DNA of 64,000 bases from Bostrychus sinensis (GCA_020698575.1 CM036247.1:1756436-1820435); one strand, 5' to 3'. Shown: positions 1-11,021, counted from the first letter of the stretch. The notes: generated by a model not told the origin, from the letters alone. A program made the numbers and translations.

Positions 1-1340
1 GCTACAACTTCCTCTTTGTTAAAAGCCAGAAGAGCACTGTTAATTAAAGCCCAACTGTAATCCGTTTCTATTTTTGTCACATTTTTTTTGGTGCAGAAAG
101 ACAAGTTACGCTGAAAGTGCATTAGCCAGTGACAGATGGATGGAACACAGTGGCTGTTGCTAATGACTTCAGCTACAGGCAGTGGGGGTTTGGCCCTTCC
201 ATCTCCAGGCAGAACAAGCGCATAATAGAGGACACGTTTTCTTTGTCCAGGTATTTTTTTAACAACACCACCTGTTGCATCAAGATAAAGAGAAACAGGT
301 CCCTTTTTGAGGTGCTCTGACAAAATATTGATTGCTGTGTCCGTATAAAAATGGAGGCACAGGGGGTCTACCTGAACAGTTTGCAGATACCCTTTTGATG
401 AGGAAGGACTGACTCTTAGTATTTTCTGAGTCAGCATTAGCTCAAATGTAATGTCGTCATGCAGATGCTGACTTTTTTTAATCTCGTAGGAGATCCTTTT
501 CAGGACACCTTAGGTGTGGCTTGCTGTTATGTTGCCTGCCATCAGCTCGTCTGGTGGTGTCGTCTGCAGCAGGGTATAATAAGTGTTGCTGATGCCATCT
601 TTGATTAATTTTGCCATTGCCCCATGTCTACACGAATTTGCCGGTCTGAATTTTGTCTCCATTTTGCTGTGTTTCACTTTGCCAATTCTATGGACCTTCA
701 GGACTATACTTTGTTTATTTTTCTGAGGGGGTGTAGTTTTTATGAAATGGTATGTAGCTTTACAGCGGGTGAAGCTACATTTGGCTATAGCATGGAAAAA
801 TGGACTTTTATTTTTTCTGCTTGTTGTTTTCTTCACATGCTGGTCTCGAAATACCAAAGGACAGCAAGGATTGTGTTTCACAAATTCTTGGTAAAAGTAT
901 GTGGTCCATGGTCTTTTTAGTTTAGTTTCTCCATATTTTGGTCTAATTATTTCCCAATGTTTTGTTGGTATCTGAATTTGAAAAACTTTTGGCCCTGCTT
1001 GATCATTTCTAAATTTTGGGCGGGCAATTTTTTTTTTCTGTTGGTGTGTCTTTTCATGCTCTGTGGCAGAAGATGTAGGAGCAGTTACTGCATCAGAATC
1101 ACCTATGTCATCACCAACAGTTGTGTGGTCAGCTGAGGCGGCTGCATACTCAGCTGGACAGAAAAGTTCTTACAAATCAGTTTAATGCATTCATTTTCAA
1201 AATCATATCCAACACACGCGAGAAGTGGAATTTGGGTGTGATGGTGCGTGATCTGAGCCACAAACTGTCCCACTTCAGTACAGGAGTATTTCCCCTGCTC
1301 CTGTTGCTGCCGTGCTCTCTCGTTCACAATCCAGGCTCAG
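1..1340 (-). pseudogene. DDE-transposase-like gene relic, cut by the window edge
   Basis: Read on the minus strand, one frame stays open from about 1160 down to base 1, apart from an in-frame TAA at 510-512. The protein has a basic, Lys-rich segment (KKKIARPKF), a Cys/His-containing stretch around 700-880, then SLYLDATGG (about 280) and KIETDYSWALINSAL (about 50). Acidic residues spaced in this way suggest the first two catalytic positions of a DDE transposase; the third would lie beyond the window. Upstream, a second segment with a Gln-rich start (1100-1327) is in another frame, so an indel near 1165 or an unseen intron separates them. The family was not identified, and the call rests on residue pattern only. 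A domesticated host gene with an intron is possible, but the internal stop argues for a decayed copy. Confidence 0.5.
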
Positions 1341-1649
1341 TTCATCTGGAACGAGCCCACTATAGAACAAAAAACTCTAACCCAACGCTGGGAGGAATCA
1401 GAAACAGGGCTGGAGAGAGATTTTCTGAGTAACACCGGTTTAATGAACAGATTGTAACATTGCTAACAGATGCATGATGTTGCGCACTCCGATACAGTAG
1501 CGTCATCCAGCTTTTACGCTGGTTTGTAGCCCGCCAATAAATTAAACGAAGTAGAAGGATATCAACCTTGAATATTGAAAATAAACTTAAATAATGTAAA
1601 TCCAAACTAAACTTATGGCTTCAGAGGGATATTTCTATTTTAGGGCGGA

Positions 1650-3125
1650 TGTGTCAGAAATGGAAAGTTTATCGAGGTTAATCTACCCAACTTCAGTCCC
1701 AAATAGGTTGATTAAAATAATATAAATCTCAACTTCATTTGGAGAAACAAGCCACGATATCTTAAAAAAAGTCACAAGGTCCAAGAAAAAAAAGCTGGAG
1801 GCCTGAAAGAAATAGAGTTTGACAGCCTTAATGGAACCCTAAAAACTGGTTGAAATCCTGGATCAGAAACTCAGACTTGTTCTGGTATTGTGTCCCTAAC
1901 TGCATCTTTAACAAGGTGAATCAAAACTTCTTCTGGCTGACTGCAATATAGATAAACTGTCCATTAAGTTCCATAAACAAATGTTATTATATTGGAAAAT
2001 GTATGTACACAACTGCTCACCACATTCAAACGTAATATGGAACAACAGATTTATACTACACCAAAATAAGTCACTGTTTTATAAAGACTGGATGGAGAAG
2101 AATATGATCTATTGTATACTTAATGGACTCAGATGGTGACGTGCTAAGCCATGAACAACACTGTATCAAACCTCCTATCTGAATTCTGTTGATTACACAA
2201 AACAATAAGAATTTATTTACGAAATTTGTAATATAATAGTATCCAACCTATAAACCCACAATTAGGTACCTTATCTATTCAGGGCATTTCAATTCCTGAC
2301 ACAAAATATTAATCAATACTAACCATATCATTAGACAAAATCTGACAAAATATCTATTTCCTGGTAAAGTCAACAAGAATGACATACTTTATAAATTTAA
2401 TAAAACATCCATAGAGAAATTAAGAACGCTGTATCTAAAACTTTCTATACAATCAAAAGCTAAAGAGACACATTTTAATATAATGAATGCCACTTACCCT
2501 TCCAAAGAATTAAGAAATCATTTTAATATTGATGATAATTTGTGTTTCCTCTGTGAAAATGATATAGAGACAAGAGACCATCTATTCTTTGAATGTACCA
2601 AAACACAAACAATCTGAAATGACATACAAAGCTGAATAAACAAAACAAAACAAAACTGTTTCAAGGTTTTATTTCTAGGGACATGGTGACATTTGGAATT
2701 CTTTTACGGAAAAAAAAGTATTAACTCTGCTGGAACTTAATCCTCTGTTTAACCAAATTCTTTATACACAAAGAGTTCTAAAAACGTCCCCTAATTTTTA
2801 TCTGTTTTAATTGAATTTAATATGCATTTAAAATCTCTAAAATGTCTTACAACAAACATCTGTAAAGATCTATATTCTATATTATTTGATTGATTTCCCG
2901 TAAATGTAAATTAATTCAAAATTGTAACCCGCCTTGTATCAGCTGGTATTATAATTGTATTGTTGTATTGTATGAATATTGTTTTGATTACTGGTTAGTG
3001 TATGTTTACCTGACCTTTACCTTTTTAGTAAGTGGAAGTCAGTGTATTTGCACAATTGTACAATTGCTGTACGTGTTTTGTATACCGAATAATAACAATA
3101 AAAAATAATAATAAGAAAATATACA
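1650..3125 (+). mobile_element. L1-clade LINE, 3' end of ORF2 and 3' UTR (decayed)
   Basis: Broken reading frames on the plus strand give typical L1 ORF2 C-terminal text: WRNKPRYLKK near 1740, SLNGTLKT near 1830, LLYWKMYVHN near 1990, and LRTLYLKL near 2430. A zinc-ribbon-like cluster, CFLCENDIETRDHLFFEC, lies near 2550-2600 with CX2C and HX4C spacing. Stops and shifts interrupt it throughout, for example TGA after LNGLRW near 2137. The reverse transcriptase core is missing, as expected for a 5'-truncated insertion. The 3' end is an A-rich (AAT)n-like tail at about 3090-3125. The element is inert. Confidence 0.8.
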
Positions 3126-3435
3126 GAACAGATGTATCACGGATTATAATGTTTTTCTTGTGTTCGCTTTTTTTTTGCAAACCATTACCGATAGAAAACA
3201 GTGCACTGGGACACGGTGGCTTCGTGCTATTTAAAGCCCAACTCCTCCTCATATGCAAAAAGAATTATTGCTACATCTTATTTGGTTGCACTTCTGCAAG
3301 TATCTAAAAATTGATGTGCAAATGGGAGCGCTGATGATACTTATGTCTAAAAGGGTTTTTCAGCACATATTAATTACAACTGTGTTTGAAGTCTTGGTAA
3401 AAAAGCAAAAATAACAAAACTTATGCTAGCGTCCC

Positions 3436-3463
3436 AATACTTATGGACCTACAGTGTGCCTGG
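3436..3463. repeat. solo Tc1/mariner-like terminal sequence
   Basis: The stretch contains GTCCCAATACTTATGGACCT followed by ACAGTG. Read on the other strand it starts CACTGTAGGTCC and continues into AAGTATTGGGAC, the look of Tc1/mariner-type inverted termini in fish. No partner terminus or transposase was seen nearby, so this is a solo end or a chance match. The surrounding 3126-3600 holds no supportable gene. Confidence 0.3.
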
Positions 3464-3600
3464 ATTAATTACCCAAAATAAAGCAATGGCCACGAGTTTC
3501 GTGATGTTTACCAATTTTTAGTAAAATTTGTTAATGTCGTGGAGAAAGGCGTTAAGCATTGTGACACCATGTTTGGTTTATTACAGTTTGCCTGGAAAAT

Positions 3601-3648
3601 CCAGACTGATATTTCTCTGTATTATTCTACAGAGAAATATCAGTCTGG
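3601..3648. repeat. perfect 21-bp inverted repeat with 6-nt loop
   Basis: Bases 3601-3621 are the exact reverse complement of 3628-3648, separated by TTATTC. The left arm begins CCAGACTGATATTT. A related but imperfect inverted match lies at about 4029-4052, where TCTGGAATTTCCAGGCA mirrors TGCCTGGAAAATCCAGA at 3588-3604. No gene is associated with it. Confidence 0.85.
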
Positions 3649-4540
3649 TCACCGCCGTCTGCAGTGGTTTCCTCAAATCCCAACCGTACCGTGCATTTTG
3701 ATTCGCTTATTTAAGTCACGTGTTCTTCGCGAGCAGCGTCCGCAACAACAACAATCAAGGTGACGCACTGAGGAGCCGAGTTTGTTTCATTCAGCGGTAA
3801 ATTCCGTTTTAAATGACCAAAAACATATCGAGTCATTAAAACCACAGCAGCTTGCAGCACTAGAAGCCTTTATTAAAAAAAAAAATGTTTTCGCGTTGCT
3901 TACTTTCTTGTTGCTTTGTTAACGTCACGTCCGCCATTTTCTGATTGGCTAACTCCGCTGCCCGTTTGCTCTGCGCTAGAAATCGAATTGATTCTATGGC
4001 GACCAGACTCATTCACTGGTACAGCGGTGAGTCTGGAATTTCCAGGCAATATTACAGTCACACATTTCAATACAGCCTTGAAGAGTAAGCTTCACTGAAA
4101 TGGACATTACTGCCACCAAGTGGCGTAACATAAGTACTACAAAATGGCTTACTAATTTAATCAATAGGTGGCTTTTCTTTTTATAAGTGGCACAAAGCAT
4201 AAACAGGAACACAGTAAGAAAAGCTTTATAAACTTTATTAGTATATTTAAATATGTTATACTACAAATGTTTTTTTGTTTATTTTGCTGACAAACTGAGT
4301 GTACAGTATGTTTGTGTCAATTAGACAATAAAATGATTTGGCACAGGCTTTAACTTTGAAAATCAAACTGAGGGTCGTCCGGATGTGGGTGTGTCCTGAT
4401 GCCTTTTTTTTAAAATTTTTTTTAGATAAAGTATTACTGCCTCTCTCAAGTCTTAGTGCTTAGATATGGAAGAGGCTGCAAAAACAGACTGAGATAGAGA
4501 GAGAGCATGCACTGAAACAAGTGCGTGCTGACAGATTCTG
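3649..4540. other. no gene seen; flank of zinc-finger copy 1
   Basis: No convincing coding region lies here. Short open frames have no family resemblance. A moderately CpG-bearing patch near 3710-3990 includes GCCGCCATTTTCTGATTGGC, which could be promoter-like (reverse CCAAT box) on either strand. TTTATT at 4234-4239 reads AATAAA on the minus strand and could serve as a poly(A) signal for the zinc-finger copy that ends near 4590. This is weak evidence. Confidence 0.3.
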
Positions 4541-4589
4541 CTCGCTCAGTCCTGTACCTGCTGCACAAATCCAAACCTGTTCGCTCTCA

Positions 4590-5561
4590 ACTGGGTTTGT
4601 GCGCGCTCAATACATTTGGCGTGATTATACTTCCATAGCAAACAACTGTCCACACTCGTCACAAATGTGTGTCTTTTTTCTCCTGTGTGCGCGAGTTTAT
4701 GGGTTTTTAAATCTCTTGATCTTGAGAAAGACATTCCACAGAGTTCACAGGTGAAGGGTCTCTTTCCGGTGTGGATGAGCTTGTGACGCTTCAGAGTCCC
4801 CTGTATGCATGTTCTGATGGTCTTTCAGACTATATTTTAAGGTGAAAGATTTGCCACACTGCTCACACTTGTACTGTTTATTCTCATGGTAGCTTTCCAC
4901 ATGCTGTTTGAGTGCCTTGGCACTTTTAAATGTTTTCCCACACTGGCTGCAGCTGTGAGGTTGAGCTGTCGAATGGGAGTTTTCATGTAATGCTAAACGA
5001 CTTGGCGTAGAAAAGACTTTGCCACATCTTTCACAATAGACCAGATCATGTCCAGTATGGAGTCGACTGTGTAGGGTCAGAGTCCGTTTGTTGCTAAAAC
5101 ATTTTCCACACTCATCACAAGGGAAGCTTCTTTTAGTGTGAATGAGTTTGTGCAGTTTTAATCTTCTTTGATCCAGAAAGGTCTTTCCACATTTGTCACA
5201 GCGATGACTCTTGTCTCCCTTGTGAATGAGTTGGTGTCTTTTTAAGTTCGATAATCGTCCAAAACTTTTACCACATTCATTGCAGCTGTGTGGCCTCTCT
5301 CCTGTGTGTACGACTGTGTGTTTCTCGAGGTGGCCCTTTAGCTTGAATGACTCCTGTGTGAACACGTGTATGTCTCATGAGCTCTTGTTTTGTAGTAAAT
5401 TTCTTGTCACACTGGTCACAGCAGAATAGATTTTCCCCTGTGTGAAGTCTCTGGTGCTTTGTTAGTGTTGCCTTGTAGCTGAATGACTTCCCACACTGCT
5501 CACAGCTGTGCAGTTTCTCTCCAGAAGTTCCTTTAGCTTTGGGGACATCGTTAACTTCTTC
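4590..5561 (-). pseudogene. C2H2 zinc-finger gene copy 1 (zinc-finger exon, broken)
   Basis: The minus-strand zinc-finger exon begins after an acceptor, TTTTAACAG, at 5562-5570 with EEVNDVPKAKGTSGEKLHSC. About nine complete CX2CX12HX3-4H fingers joined by TGE(K/R)P-like linkers follow. The original protein was presumably a nuclear DNA-binding regulator. Compared with copy 2 at 12423-14309, the reading frame is broken at three places. Near 5355, finger 3 lost its Cys pair and the frame shifts. Near 4800, a finger is deleted between HQNMHTG and LKRHKLIH, with a shift. Near 4675, a shift in an A-run (GEKR) leads to a stop inside the last finger. Copy 2 has extra fingers that this copy lacks. The upstream coding exon found near copy 2 (14964-15028) has no counterpart here. 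An assembly error is possible but would be needed three times. Confidence 0.85.
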
Positions 5562-5845
5562 CTGTTAAAACACACAACAGAATTATTCATTAGTGTAAAA
5601 TACAGACACATCCAGTTTATCCAGGGCAGCAGTCTAAGCAGAGACACTCAGACTTCCCTCTCCCCAGGTGACAGAGCTCCTCACTCTATCTTAAAGTGAA
5701 CAGGAAATCATGGAAAAGAGCTGAGAGAGACATTCAGTAAATTGCTGGAGTTTCATATCCATACGTTAACACACTCACCCTGAGGTTTAAAACTGAATAA
5801 ACCCAAATGTACTCAACATAATGACAAGTGATGGGTCAGAAATTT
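5562..5845 (-). other. intron segment shared with zinc-finger copy 2
   Basis: This non-coding stretch, immediately upstream (minus strand) of the zinc-finger exon, is nearly identical to 14310-14448 plus 14690-14825. Copy 2 carries about 240 additional bases at 14449-14689 that are absent here between 5699 and 5700. Homology stops at about 5850, where a different repeat begins. This marks the paralogy breakpoint and shows that the duplication included intron, not just coding sequence. Confidence 0.8.
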
Positions 5846-5855
5846 AACTGACAAG

Positions 5856-6467
5856 TAGGGCTGGGTATTGTTAAGAACCTCACAATTTGATATAGATTTA
5901 AATGCTTCTATATCGATTCAATAATAAGTAAATCAGTGTTTCCCACAGAATTTTGACAGATTATGAAGGGTTGAGCCACGACCACCACAGCCCATTTAAC
6001 GGTTAAATTTAATAATTTATGAATGCTATAAAATTATATTATTTATTTCAATTTTAAACATATCAAATACCAATTTCCAAATACAACACTCAATGATATT
6101 ACAAAAACACAGGGCCTGTAGCTTATTTACCTTTAGTCCTCTAAGTCCTGGTTTAGTCAAAATAAAGTTTATATCATGGCTGTGGTCCAGTTTTAGTCAA
6201 GGTTCAGTCCTGCTGTGGTCCAAGTGTAATCCTGGATTAGTCCTACTGTAATGGAACCACTTTGTTATAGCGCTTCCCTGTGGCCATCTAGTGTTCTATA
6301 AAAATATTGAATGATTACTGGAGAAGGTAAAGGGGAGGTTACAGCCTGTATGTACTGCCTCAAACTACATTCAATGAAAAGTGGACATTATTTCCCTGCG
6401 GTGCTGAAATGGGTATCAAAGGGTTTTTTTGGATCAAAGTTGAAATTTTAGTATCGTGACAACTCTA
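5856..6467. mobile_element. possible non-autonomous hAT-type element (TAGGGCTG ends)
   Basis: The left end reads TAGGGCTGGGTATTG. The right end, reverse-complemented, reads TAGAGTTGTCACGATAC. Both resemble the TAGGGCTG-type termini common on fish hAT MITEs. No matching 8-bp target duplication is visible (CTGACAAG against TTCAGAGC), so the boundaries are tentative. The element sits exactly where the homology between zinc-finger copies 1 and 2 ends. Inside, at 6135-6250, is a short array resembling the complement of the 17.9-19.8 kb minisatellite (CCTGGTTTAGTC, GTCCAGTTTTAGTC). Confidence 0.45.
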
Positions 6468-6514
6468 TTCAGAGCTGTGTCCTATAGACTCTGCCTCAGG
6501 CACCGCCAAGCCAG

Positions 6515-7150
6515 CCCCCATAGAGATAGAACACTAGAGTGGACGTCTAATGGTGAACTGCAGGGACCTGACTCTGCTGCAGCCGCCATATTATGACTGT
6601 AGCCATTCTACCAAGTGCCATGGAAACAAACAGGAGCTGCACTTGCTTTCACAATATTCTTTTCATTTATTTTGTTCATTTGATAACTTTTTCATATTTT
6701 TGCTTGATCTAATATCTTGTCTTATTTAATGTACTTTCTTTAGCACAGAGACAATTTGGACAATTCTCAGTTTCCAACTTGGTATAATGGCTCATTTTAA
6801 TTCATTGTCATTAATTATTCTCTTATACTTGGTGCAATGGTCATCTGTTCTACCTTTACAAATACAAACATACAGTGGATCTGGGTAAAAGTAAAGACCT
6901 CTGCAATATTAATAATGTTATTATTTTTAGTATTTCAGTGAAAAAGCGTACTGACTGAGACTGCCAGACTTTACGAGTTCAAAAATATCACTGTTTCTCA
7001 ATCTCCATTTATTTTTTGAAGTTATGTCGCTGTTTTTACTTTACTTACCAAAGAATTTGTCTTATCCTACAGTCACAAGATGGCCGCCGGAGCCACCACT
7101 GAAGCGGTTGCCATGGCCACTCTAGTGTTCTGTTCTATCTCTATGCGGGG
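6515..7150. mobile_element. MITE with about 85-bp terminal inverted repeats
   Basis: The left end (6515-6605) contains CCCCATAGAGATAGAACACT, then GCCGCCATATTATGACTGTAG. The reverse complement of the right end (7066-7150) contains CCCCCGCATAGAGATAGAAC, then GCGGCCATCTTGTGACTGTAG. The arms therefore match over about 85 bp with divergence. The interior is AT-rich and has no coding sequence. A third, single-arm copy lies at 45996-46071. Transposition was presumably in trans, and the family was not named. Confidence 0.7.
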
Positions 7151-9703
7151 GGATTTTGGGGCGGGATTTTGAAAATGTAAAATAAACCCATTTTAAAAAT
7201 ATTTTTTAAATTTCCTGATCAATAATTGTATATATTTGCTGGTTATTGATGAATAAAATTGATTTGTAAAAAAGCAGCAGTAATATTAGTCTCATTAGTT
7301 GTCAGTCACATGTCTAATTATGGACCTCTGATTGGTTGAAGAAAGTAAACACTCTGCAGCCCTGTGAGCGCGGACGGGCCAACAGTGTTTCCTCTCAAGC
7401 TGGGAGTTTTAGCGTTTTAGCGTTTTAGCATGCCGAAGTGGGGGAAATACAAGAAATCGTACAGGAAGGAAACTGACCCAGAGCTAAAAATGTGGCTCGC
7501 CCCTGTCCCAGAGGACGAGTCCAAAGCTCGTTGCAAGTATTGCAATACTGAGATCCGAGCGCAGCTAAATGATTTAAAAGATCATGGCGCTATGAAAAAA
7601 CACAGATCCCGTTGTGTGCCTAGTGTCAGCTCGTTTGCAGTAGCAATGGGATCTGGTACCGGTCAAGACACCATAAAAGATGACCAAAAACAGTGTGAAC
7701 TAAGGATTGCAACTTACATTGCATGACACACGTCAATCAACGCAGTTGACGACCTGTCAGATATTATTCAAGAAGAGGTAGGAGCATTTAAAATGCACAG
7801 GACCAAGTGTACTGCAGTGATAAAGTCTGTTCTGGTGCCACATTTCAGAGAGGAGTTAAGGGAGGATATTGGTGAATCTCCATATTCACTGTATCTGGAC
7901 CAAACCACTGACATTTCTGTGAAAAGCTCCTGTGTGTGTCAAGTACCGATCAGTGAAACACAGTAAGTTTGTCAGTACGTATCTGGGACTTGTAGAGCTT
8001 GTGGATTCTGATGCTAATGGAATAACAGATACAATCCTTGCATTTTTACAAGAATATTGCCTGGACATAAAAAACATGGGGGGATTGCAACAAACGGAGC
8101 AAGCGTTATGGTAGGAAAAAAATCACTGTGTTTACACTCCTGAAACAAATGCAGCCAAGCTTACAGCTTATTCGCTGCGTTTGTCATTCTCTGGATATTG
8201 TAGCAAATAAAGCCATGCAACGTCTTCCCAGCAATCTAGAATACATGATCAGAGAAACTTATAACTGGTTTTCTCACTCAGCAAAATGTCAGAGCAATTA
8301 TAAGGCTATTTACGAGACTCTGAATGATGGAGGCTGTCCACTGACGTTGATTTCCCCCAGCTCAGCTCAGCTCGTTGGTTAGTAATCTCAGACTGCATCA
8401 ACAGAATTCTGGACCAAGAGGATGCTGTTAAACTGCACTTTAGTTTGGTTTCAGATGCAGAGCATTGTTATTCTGCCCGGATTTTAAAAGAAATGTACAG
8501 CGACAAAGCAAACATTCTGTACATGCACTTTCTCTGCTGCGTGTTAAAAGAAATCAAAACTGTGAACAAAAACTTTCAGCTGGAAACAGGAGACACCCTA
8601 GGTGTATTTAGATTTGGATCTTGATAGATTGTTTATGACTACAGTGAGAAGAATTGTTAAGCCCAGCGTCTTGCGTATGAATAATGACAAACACCTGCGG
8701 GAGCTTGATCTTTAATCACCGAGCATTTACCTCTCACATCAGGATCTGACCTGGGTACCAGATTCCAACAGCTGCTGGAGGCAAGCGCACTAGCGCCTGG
8801 AGTTAAAGAAACAATCTCAGCGCGGTGTTTGGATTTCCTAAAAGAAGTGCTTGTGCAATTTCAAATGCGTCTGCCTGCCTCAATGGAAATATTGCGCAAA
8901 CTAGAGCTGCTTTGCCCCAAAGTGGTAATGTCTACTATAAATAGGCCCGGGTTTAAAGATTTATCCATGTTCAGACGACAGAGTGCCAATGGAGAAACGT
9001 AGCATCAGCCGGCTTCTCAAAAGAACCTGCCATTGACACATTTTGGCTTGAAGTTGAAGCATTCAAAGCTGCTGGAGGGAACAGTAGTTTTAAACCATTA
9101 GCTGTGGGTGCTATTAAATTGCTCACTCTGCCAATTTCAAATGCTTATGTTGAGAGGGCATTTTCCCAAGTGACGCTGCTGAAAGATGACATGCGAAATC
9201 GCATGGGACTGCCGCTCCTCTCCAGTCTAATGGATGTGTGCTCTGGCCTAAGTAGGAACGGGTGGACATCAGCCACTTTCAAACCTTCCTGGCAATTACT
9301 GGGGAGATTTGATTCCTCAGTGTATTTGCCTGCTGACCTGGCTTTTCCTGACTGTACATAGTTCTTCACATTCAGCGCTCCTCAGTTCAGAAGAAGGCAG
9401 TGGATAGGCCTACAGCTGCTGTGCATAGGTAAGACCATTTTTTTATTAATGTAGTGTGTGTGTGTGAGTGTGTCAGGTGCAAGCATGTGAGAGAGCCATT
9501 TGTTTTTCTGATTACACTCATTGTGGAGCCTGTTTGTAACTTTTTCCATTAGCAGTTGTGAATTTTTCTGTGTTCTTTCATATGTATTTCAGTTTTAACA
9601 TTAAGATTGTAGAATGGTTGTAATTTGGGCGGGTTTTTATTGCGTTGGGCGGGTTTTACCTGATATTTGGGCTGGAAACTGTCAGTCAGATTTGGCAACC
9701 CTG
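7151..9703 (+). mobile_element. hAT DNA transposon copy A (decayed, 5' end truncated)
   Basis: The body from GGGGCGGGATTTTGAAAATG (7157) through the 3' terminus TTTGGCAACCCTG (9691-9703) surrounds a broken hAT transposase. The 3' end read inward is CAGGGTTGCCA, a hAT-type terminus. The 5' end is lost against the MITE ending at about 7150. The subterminal region contains repeated GGGCGGG/TTTGGGC words. A sister copy abuts directly at 9704. The element cannot move autonomously. Confidence 0.8.
7430..9361 (+). pseudogene. hAT-family transposase (broken)
   Basis: The start MPKWGKYKKSYRKETDPELK leads into a BED-like zinc finger (CKYCNTEIRAQLNDLKDHGAMKKH spacing, CX2C...HX4H). Next come PYSLYLDQTTDISVK near 7885, with the probable first catalytic Asp; IRCVCHSLDIVANKA near 8175, the CxxH motif typical of hAT enzymes; and a C-terminal dimerisation segment, LPISNAYVERAFSQVTLLKD, at 9125-9190, ending FPDCT. 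Frame breaks occur near 7726, 7935 (a GT-run slip), 8110 and 8375, with more up to 9100. hAT transposases cut and paste DNA with 8-bp target duplications; this one is inactive. Confidence 0.85.
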
Positions 9704-10391
9704 CAAACCGCCCAATCTGGCTACTTTTGCTCTCTCTCGCGGAAAAAAACAGCATTGGGCGGGTGTATAATATTTGGGCTATTTTTAGACTTATGGGGCG
9801 GGATTTTGAAAGTGCAAAATAAACTTATTTTAATAATATTTTTTAAATTTCCTGATCAATAATTGTATATATTTGCTGGTTATTGATGAATAAAATTAAT
9901 TTGTAAAATAGAAGTAGTAATATTAGTGTCATTAGTTGTCAATCACATGTCTAATTATGGACCTCTGATTGGTTGAAAAAAGTAAAAACTCTGCAGCCCT
10001 GTGAGCGCGGACAGGCCAACAGTGTTTCCTCTCAAGCTTGGAGTTTTAGCGTTTAGCAACCTGCAGAAGTGGGGGAAATACAAGAAATCGTACAGGAAGG
10101 ACACTGACCCAGAGATAAAAATGTGGATCGCCCCCTGTCCCGGAGGAGTGCAAGCATGTGAGAGAATTGTTTTTCTGATTACACTCATTGTGGAGACTGT
10201 TTATTACTTTTTCCATTGGCAGTTGTGAAGTTTTGTGTGCTCAAAATATTATTATTATTGTTATTTCATATGTATTTCAGTTTTAACATTAAGATTGTAG
10301 AATGTTTGTGATTTGGGCGGGTTTTTATTGCGTTTGGCGGGTTTTACGTTATATTTGGGCTGGAAACTGTCAGTCAGATCTGGCAACCCTG
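9704..10391 (+). mobile_element. internally deleted hAT copy B fused to copy A
   Basis: From about 9793 the sequence repeats the 5' part of copy A, including the promoter-like leader and the first codons (KWGKYKKSYRKDTDPEIK, though the initiator ATG is changed to CTG). After the codons for PCPGG it jumps at about 10149 to sequence equivalent to 9479 onward (GCAAGCATGTGAGAGA). It then finishes at TCTGGCAACCCTG (10379-10391). It thus lacks nearly all of the transposase. Its 5' terminus (CAAACCGCCCAATCTGGC) begins immediately after the 3' terminus of copy A, without intervening host sequence. Confidence 0.8.
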
Positions 10392-10596
10392 CCTGTATTA
10401 AAACATTACACGGAACTATGCAGCAGTCTGTTCTTTGTTTGTTTGGATCTTTTGGACATTTTTAAAGCACAGCGGCGATTGTAAATAAATAAACAGTCAC
10501 GACAAAGACAGGAGTCAGGAGTTTCCATCTGCAGTAGCTCTGTTCTCGTGGCTCAAGACTGAGACTCCTCTGAGATATTAATGCTTTAAATCTTAC

Positions 10597-10646
10597 AATT
10601 TTTCAAACGGCTTAGTGTTCACTTCCTCTTCATCTCCAAAAACACA
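10597..10646 (-). other. candidate 50-bp internal exon
   Basis: On the minus strand an acceptor (TTTGTTTGCAG) precedes TGTGTTTTTGGAGATGAAG and a donor GTAAGA follows. One frame reads VFGDEEEVNTKPFEK. With the candidate exon at 11022-11230 it could form the 5' end of a transcript leading into zinc-finger copy 1. The inference is from splice signals only. Confidence 0.3.
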
Positions 10647-11021
10647 CTGCAAACAAAATATGAAGTACTTCATGTTAGTACAATTATTATAAATCTACAT
10701 CTACAACCAAACCAACATAAACCAGAACTAAAACACTACCAACCCAGGGGGAAACGTACAGAGGGAAGAGAACTGCTGCTACACAATACTATTACTTACA
10801 TAGAAGTAAAAGTACTCAAACAGAATTATGACCTGAGTAAAATAAGTGTTATGTTGTAAATGTTATTACTACCACTGCTGTTTAACTTTAGCTGTGAAGT
10901 GAAGCTGTGTAAAGAACTTTAGCCTGACTTGTTTTGTGCTTGTCTTGGTCTCTGGAGTCGTAAACATTTAAAAGACAAAGCCTGATGAAGGTTAAACGAG
11001 ACTAAAAACTCAAATACTCAC

